Below are positions 59,701 through 64,000 of a DNA stretch of 64,000 nucleotides, piece after piece. Within the stretch, counting starts at the first letter, position 1, and the number at the start of each line of letters is the position of its first letter. The stretch is from assembly GCA_900491605.1 (NCBI GenBank), contig UESW01004014.1, positions 637,880-701,879 of the forward strand, written 5' to 3'. This DNA is from Calamus simplicifolius (Eukaryota; Streptophyta; Magnoliopsida; Arecales; Arecaceae). The position numbers were made by a program, and so were the translations under genes. Below the pieces are notes generated by a model that saw only the letters and a list, made by a program, of their open reading frames with translations, searched no databases and was not told the origin of the DNA.

Positions 59701-60452
59701 AAGCTGAAGCACTCACCAAAATTACCAAAGCCAAGGTGAGGACTTTCTTTTGGAAGTATGTTATTTGTTGGTTTGGGCTACCCCATACCCTTATTACCGA
59801 CAATGGTTGACAATTCGATAATGCACCCTTCTGAGAGTTTTGTGCCGAATTGGGTGTGTGCCAGAAGTTCACCTCTGTCGGTCATCCTCAATCAAATGGA
59901 GAGGCCGAAGTGAAAAATCGAACCATCCTTCAAGGACTCAGGACATGCCTGGATAACTTTAAGGGAAGATGGGTGAAAGAGCTCCCAAATGTGCTATGGG
60001 CGTATCACACGATACCATGAGTCCCCACGGGAGAAACCTCCTTCAGTCTCGTGTTTGGGTCGAAGGCCGTCATTCCGGTAGAAATTGGCACTTCTAGTCC
60101 TCGAATACAATCATACGATGAGGAGAACAATCCAAGCCAGTTGCGAGCCAACCTTGACCTTGTTGAGGAGGCCCGTGATCAAGTGCGACTCAAGATGGCA
60201 GCTTACCGCCAAAGAATTGCAAAGTATTACAACGCCCGAGTTTGTCCCAGAACATTCCTTCCGGGAGACCTGGTCCTCAGGCGAGCCAAAGTCTTGAAAC
60301 CCACTAAAGGAGGCAAATTGTCACCCAATTGGGAAGGGCCTTATCGAGTTACTGACGCACTTCATCGTGGCATGTACTAGATCAAAGAATTGGACGGGAA
60401 GCCACTCCCTCGCACCTGGAATGCGGACAATCTCCATCGGTATTACCAGTAA
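56724..60452 (+). pseudogene. Tat pol: protease, RT, RNase H, archaeal-type RNase H, integrase; inactive
   Basis: Protease at about 56780-57070: the active-site position reads NSESS (56799-56813) where a D-x-G core is expected. RT from about 57360, with CVDFTDLNKACPKDSFPLPR and FMDAFSGYNQI; the YVDD box reads YVDN (57901-57912). A two-base loss lies near 57825. Gypsy RNase H is at about 58240-58680. The second, archaeal-type RNase H is at about 58745-58960 (LHIDEALNSQGSGAGLVLVS, NNQAEYEALLSGMRL, FTDS). Integrase is at about 59340-60450, with MDILGPF, ITDNG and GEAEVKNRTIL keeping D, D, E, and a zinc site with one Cys replaced by Tyr. Many in-frame stops, mostly TAG, TGA or TAA at positions where Gln or Arg is expected. 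Confidence 0.9.
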
Positions 60453-60554
60453 TGTACACTGACATCACAGACTTGATCATGCCTGTCTAGTGGAAATGTG
60501 CTTACTTCTTTTTACTAACGAAAGCATCCTTGAGTAATCAAACTTTTTCAGCTC

Positions 60555-60776
60555 AAGCCTGACTCTGCGTCGGCACTCAAGCCCGACTATGCGTCGGCAC
60601 TCAAGAAGCCAATTTAGCATCGGCACTCAAGCTCGACTCTACGTCAGCACTCAAGCCCGATTACGCATCGGCACTCAAGAAGCCACTTTCGCGTCGGCAC
60701 TTAAGCTCGACTCCACGGTGGCACTCAAGCCCGACTACACGTCGACACTAAAGAAGTCACTCTCGCGCCAGCCTCG
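60555..60776. repeat. 74-bp higher-order minisatellite (24+24+26), three units
   Basis: Subunits of the type AAGCCCGACTCTGCGTCGGC (24 bp, twice) and AAGAAGCCACTTTCGCGTCG (26 bp, once) repeat in this order three times. It lies just after the pol stop. Confidence 0.92.
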
Positions 60777-61036
60777 ATCTCAACCTCAATTCGTGAACTT
60801 TGGCCTTGACTTCTTTCATATCTTGACCTCGTCCAGATGTCAAGTCTCGACTTCAATCTCAACCGACTCATGTCTCGGCTATAACCTAGCTCGTTTCGGC
60901 TACTACGGAAGCAAAGTATTAATAAGAAATAGCCAAATTTCAAAAGATAATTCATTGATCATGAAAGGTTTACAAAATTTCCGACTTCAGTCGGACTTCA
61001 TTACAAGGAAAAATCAAAAAACAAAAAGAAAGATGT

Positions 61037-63369
61037 TCAAGGCTCAGCAGATGCTGGGTTGTTGTCGAAGGAAGGATATTCTGCTGGTGTTTCCTCCATT
61101 GCCTTGTTCGGCTCCAAGTCGTCGAGACCTTCTAAATGGTAGATTCTTTCCATCTTAGCCTTGCAATCTCAGAAGCCCAGGTTGTAGGCATAGGTGGTGG
61201 CTTCGACTAGCTCTTCACCAAAGCTAGTAGACTGCTGGAAGATCTCCACGGCCTCGGCGGCCCTTTTTTCTGCTATAGCCACCCTCTCTTCGGCAGCTTG
61301 TGCGGCCGCCATCTTCTCGGCCACTTGCGCATCAGAGCGATGGGTGATTTCCTCAGCATTTTTTGCTTGCTCCTCAGCTGCGCTTATTTGAATGTTGGCG
61401 GAGTGTAGCCTGGTCTGATACATCAATAAATCTGACTCCGCCTTTTTATTTTTCTCCTCGGCGGCTCGTACCACCTCTAAGGCCTCCTTGGCCCTTTCTG
61501 CCTGGGCCTGTTTCTCGGCTTGGGCCACCTCCAAGGCCTCCTCGGCCCTCTCTGCCCGTGCCTGCTCTTCAGCCCTCCCAGCTAAGGTAGCTTCCAGTGC
61601 CTTCTCGGCTTCCTCTGCATGGGCCTGAGCTCGGCGGGCTTCTTTGTATGAATGGCTGAGGGTGACCTCGGCCTGGGAAATGATGCTTTTTACCACGGCC
61701 AAAGAATTCATTGCCTGCATAAGAGTCGCTGTCAAGGAGAGGCCAAAGAAAATTCTTAAACAACGAAACTTTATAGCGAAGTAATACTTACCCAAAGATG
61801 AGCCATAAAGGCATCACGGAAGAAGGAAGAGGTCCCCTGGTTTTGGAGATCTCTTTAGAGTTTGGGTGTGCACACTCACGCCATCAACCGCTCCGCCCAG
61901 CGGCCATTGTGCTCCAGAATGGACCTAAAGGAGGTTTCGGCGATCTCATCCTCAGCAGCTCTAGTCGGCGCTGAAGTCAAAGGCATCGTGGCAGGGGCCG
62001 GTGGTACCCAATCTTCCGTCGGCACTGTAGCCCTTGGCTCTTCGGTTGTCGCCTCTTTTGCTGGCAGAGCAGCCTCCGAAGCCGGTCCCGCAGTCGGTAC
62101 GGTTGGCTCCACTTCGGGAATGGCAGGCAGCGTTGATGGCTGGTTTTTAGTCCTCAGCTCCTCTGGGGGTGTATCAGTGGTGAGATTGATGTGAGCCTCC
62201 CGATCCACTCAGGGCTTGCGGATGAGCGGAGTTGGGGACCAGGACGGGATCGGCGATGGTGATCGAGGCCTTTTCCTTGACTCTTCGGCCTCTTTAGTTC
62301 TTTCCGAGGCCCCTTCAGCCTCGACTTTCTTTTTGGCCTTTGCTTTAGCCCTCTTCTCGGCGGGGGCCCCATCCACTTGGGCTCTCCTTTCCTTGGCCGC
62401 AACCCTTCTTACTACTTGGGCCGGCGGTAGCATATCTACACAAGTCAGAAAGGAATTAGTAAAAAAAATGAAGAGCGGGAGAAGATGAGGTGGGTCATGG
62501 CTGCTCACCACCAGTTGGAATGAGGCCTGCAAGCCGAAGGTTCTTCTCGACCAAGAGCTGGTTACATCGAGTGATGCCGACAGTCAGTAGCTACCCGAAT
62601 GCCACTTAGTCCCTTAGAAGTACGGAGGAATCTTTATTTAGGTCAGTGTTTGGTGTTCCCCAGACCCCTCTCACCATCTCAATATCAACAAAGAAAAACC
62701 TATCTTTCCACCCCTTGACGGACTTAGGAAGATGAAGTTTGAGGGCTCTAGTTGGTCTGGGAGCGAAGGACCACTACTCAGCTTGTTTGCGAAGGGTGTA
62801 GAAGCTCCGGAAGAGGAAAATCCTAGCTTCTATCCCCTGAAGGTGATACAGCACTAGGAAACCCACAATAGTCCGAATGAAATTCAGAACTAGTTGTGCC
62901 GACGCCAAAGAATACCTATCTAACAGATTAAGGACGAAGAGGTGAAGAGGTAGCCGAAGCCCAGCCTTGAAGAAGGCTTCGTATAAGGCAACTTTCCCGG
63001 GACGGAAGGAAGTCACCCTATCTTCGGGAGTGGGGCAGAATAAGCGGATGCCGATGGGAAGGCTATACTTAGCCCTAAGGTTAACGATTTCTTGGGCGGT
63101 CATGGTGGAGGCAGTCCACTCAAGGGACTCCCTCACGGCGGAAGAAGATGGGCCAGCGATGGCCGAATGGCGCCAGGTAGGGGCCCGACCAGCGGCCGGG
63201 CGACTCCCAATCGGAGATCATCCGATAGCTCGTCGCTATTCCAGCAGAACCCTATCGGGAGAGGAAGACGACCAACTACGTGCTGGGGAGGAGGAAGGTT
63301 GTGTGGGATCGGAGGAATAACCCCCAGAATCAGAAATGGAACAAGGAAGGGATGAAGACATGAAAACAA
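61037..63369 (-). pseudogene. Antisense gene of the Tat element: gypsy-type putative transposase domain with coiled-coil tail
   Basis: Minus strand. The N-terminal part (63369-62774) holds LPIGIRLFCPTPEDRVTSFR and ALYEAFFKAGLRLPLHLFVL, the conserved block of the 'putative gypsy-type transposon' family (Pfam Transposase_28). It is followed by basic and Pro/Ala-rich linkers (62532-61876; KAKAKKKVEAEGASERTKEA), then an alanine/glutamate coiled coil (61700-61169; ARAERAEEALEVAQAEKQAQ) and a C-terminal end at 61037 (YHLEGLDDLEPNKAMEETPA). GT-AG introns are visible at about 62406-62507, 61810-61890 and 61695-61790. Stops at about 62209 and 61168 show decay. Function unknown; such antisense genes occur in Tat/Ogre-like elements. 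Confidence 0.75.
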
Positions 63370-63904
63370 GGATGAACTGACCTGGAGGAAGAATCAAAAA
63401 GCTGAGAATCAGGACAAAAGGCTCGGGAAGAAGAATTGAAGCAGGGAGGTGAACGGATGCTCAGAGAGATTTAGGCTGGGAAGAATGGTAGGAGCAGTAA
63501 AAGTGAAAAGACGAAGGACGGGGACGACTCCCCCTTTTAAAGCCTACCATTTCAAATCATCCCGCCTGGTTCAGAGTGGTCACATGCCATCCCCCAACTG
63601 GAGAAGACGTTTTGGCATTTCGGCAACCACCCAAGGCGTAGGACGCGAGGGGCGTGACCAATGATAAGACAGTGGTGACTTCACCGCAATGATGGTGCCC
63701 GCTTTTTTATAGTTCCGTACTCGAGGAGGATCCCCCTCTATCCCAATGGCAGGACAGCGGTGGTGTTGCAGCATCTAATGCCTCGACATTAAAGAAGCGT
63801 GGCCTTCGGGGGCACGTGCCCTCGTAGCAGTTGCCAGCGTACGAAGATCAGCCACCAGTGATATTACGCCCCTTTTTGCTGGTGGTTGTGCACCCACCCA
63901 TCTT

Positions 63905-63921
63905 AAGGACGGAGGGGCATC
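63905..63921 (+). promoter_or_regulatory. Polypurine tract of the Tat element
   Basis: AAGGACGGAGGGGCATC immediately before the 3' LTR start at 63922; the purine run is the usual plus-strand primer. Confidence 0.65.
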
Positions 63922-64000
63922 TGATGTGGCTGATCACGCTCCACAGGAAATGGGTTAACAAACTACATGATTTTCGAAGCTGAGCAATAATAAACAGCTG
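63922..64000 (+). repeat. Start of the 3' LTR of the Tat element (cut by window end)
   Basis: TGATGTGGCTGATCACGCTCC and the following bases align with the 5' LTR start at 54293, with about a dozen differences over 79 bp, including short indels. Confidence 0.9.

Larger units (their letters stand above)
54293..64000 (+). mobile_element. Tat-type Ty3/Gypsy LTR retrotransposon, nearly complete
   Basis: Plus strand: 5' LTR, primer-binding site, gag, protease, RT, RNase H, a second RNase H of archaeal type (the hallmark of the Tat lineage), integrase, a 74-bp minisatellite, an antisense gene, polypurine tract, and the first 79 bp of the 3' LTR, cut by the window end. The order RT before integrase defines Gypsy. 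Many stops, at least five frame breaks and active-site changes show that it is inactive. Confidence 0.93.

Overview
This is nuclear DNA of a flowering plant. The base composition, long AT-rich intergenic stretches, Copia, Gypsy/Tat, CACTA, Mutator-like (MULE), L1 and RTE elements, MITEs and one intron-containing host gene all fit a monocot with a repeat-rich genome. A palm is my weak guess; nothing in the window proves the species. There are no bacterial features, rRNA, tRNA genes or CRISPR.

Layout. 1-6131: broken Copia (Sirevirus-like) element on the minus strand, read from its 5' LTR (4479-6131) through gag, integrase and RT to the window edge. Upstream of that LTR (6132-6714) lies the 3' internal end of another copy, so one LTR joins two elements. 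6715-8728: 5'-truncated L1 LINE. 8770-12190: decayed RTE LINE holding a solo Copia LTR (9900-11396). 12367-16034: LTR-like block (family A) interrupted by a 1.47-kb MULE derivative (12410-13876). 16690-18597: another LTR-like block. 18934-23926: CACTA element with Ulp1-type accessory genes and no recognisable DDE transposase. 24312-26289: tandem duplication, short RTE-derived element with target duplication, LTR remnant. 26928-29266: solo LTR of family A with a perfect 5-bp duplication. 29716-33000: non-autonomous Tat-like remnant with two minisatellites. 33590-34062: RTE 3' end. 35419-35795: two-length minisatellite. 37041-37398: Tourist/Harbinger-type MITE.

The only host gene I recognise is a CYSTM (cysteine-rich transmembrane module) gene on the minus strand: exon 1 at 46072-46117, exon 2 at 45636-45878, exon 3 at 37861-37909. 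It has a GC-AG first intron, a 7.7-kb second intron and an apparent frameshift before the cysteine module. A 6.7-kb MULE (46238-52924) sits just upstream of its start codon. That MULE carries a broken transposase with SWIM and OTU-like domains on the plus strand and a plant-mobile-domain gene on the minus strand. The small MULE at 12410-13876 looks like an internal-deletion relative of it.

54293-64000 is a nearly complete Tat-type Gypsy element (5' LTR, PBS, gag, pol with a second RNase H, minisatellite, intron-containing antisense gene, start of the 3' LTR). Every large coding region in the window carries stops, frameshifts or active-site changes, so this is mostly a nested graveyard of transposons around one host gene.
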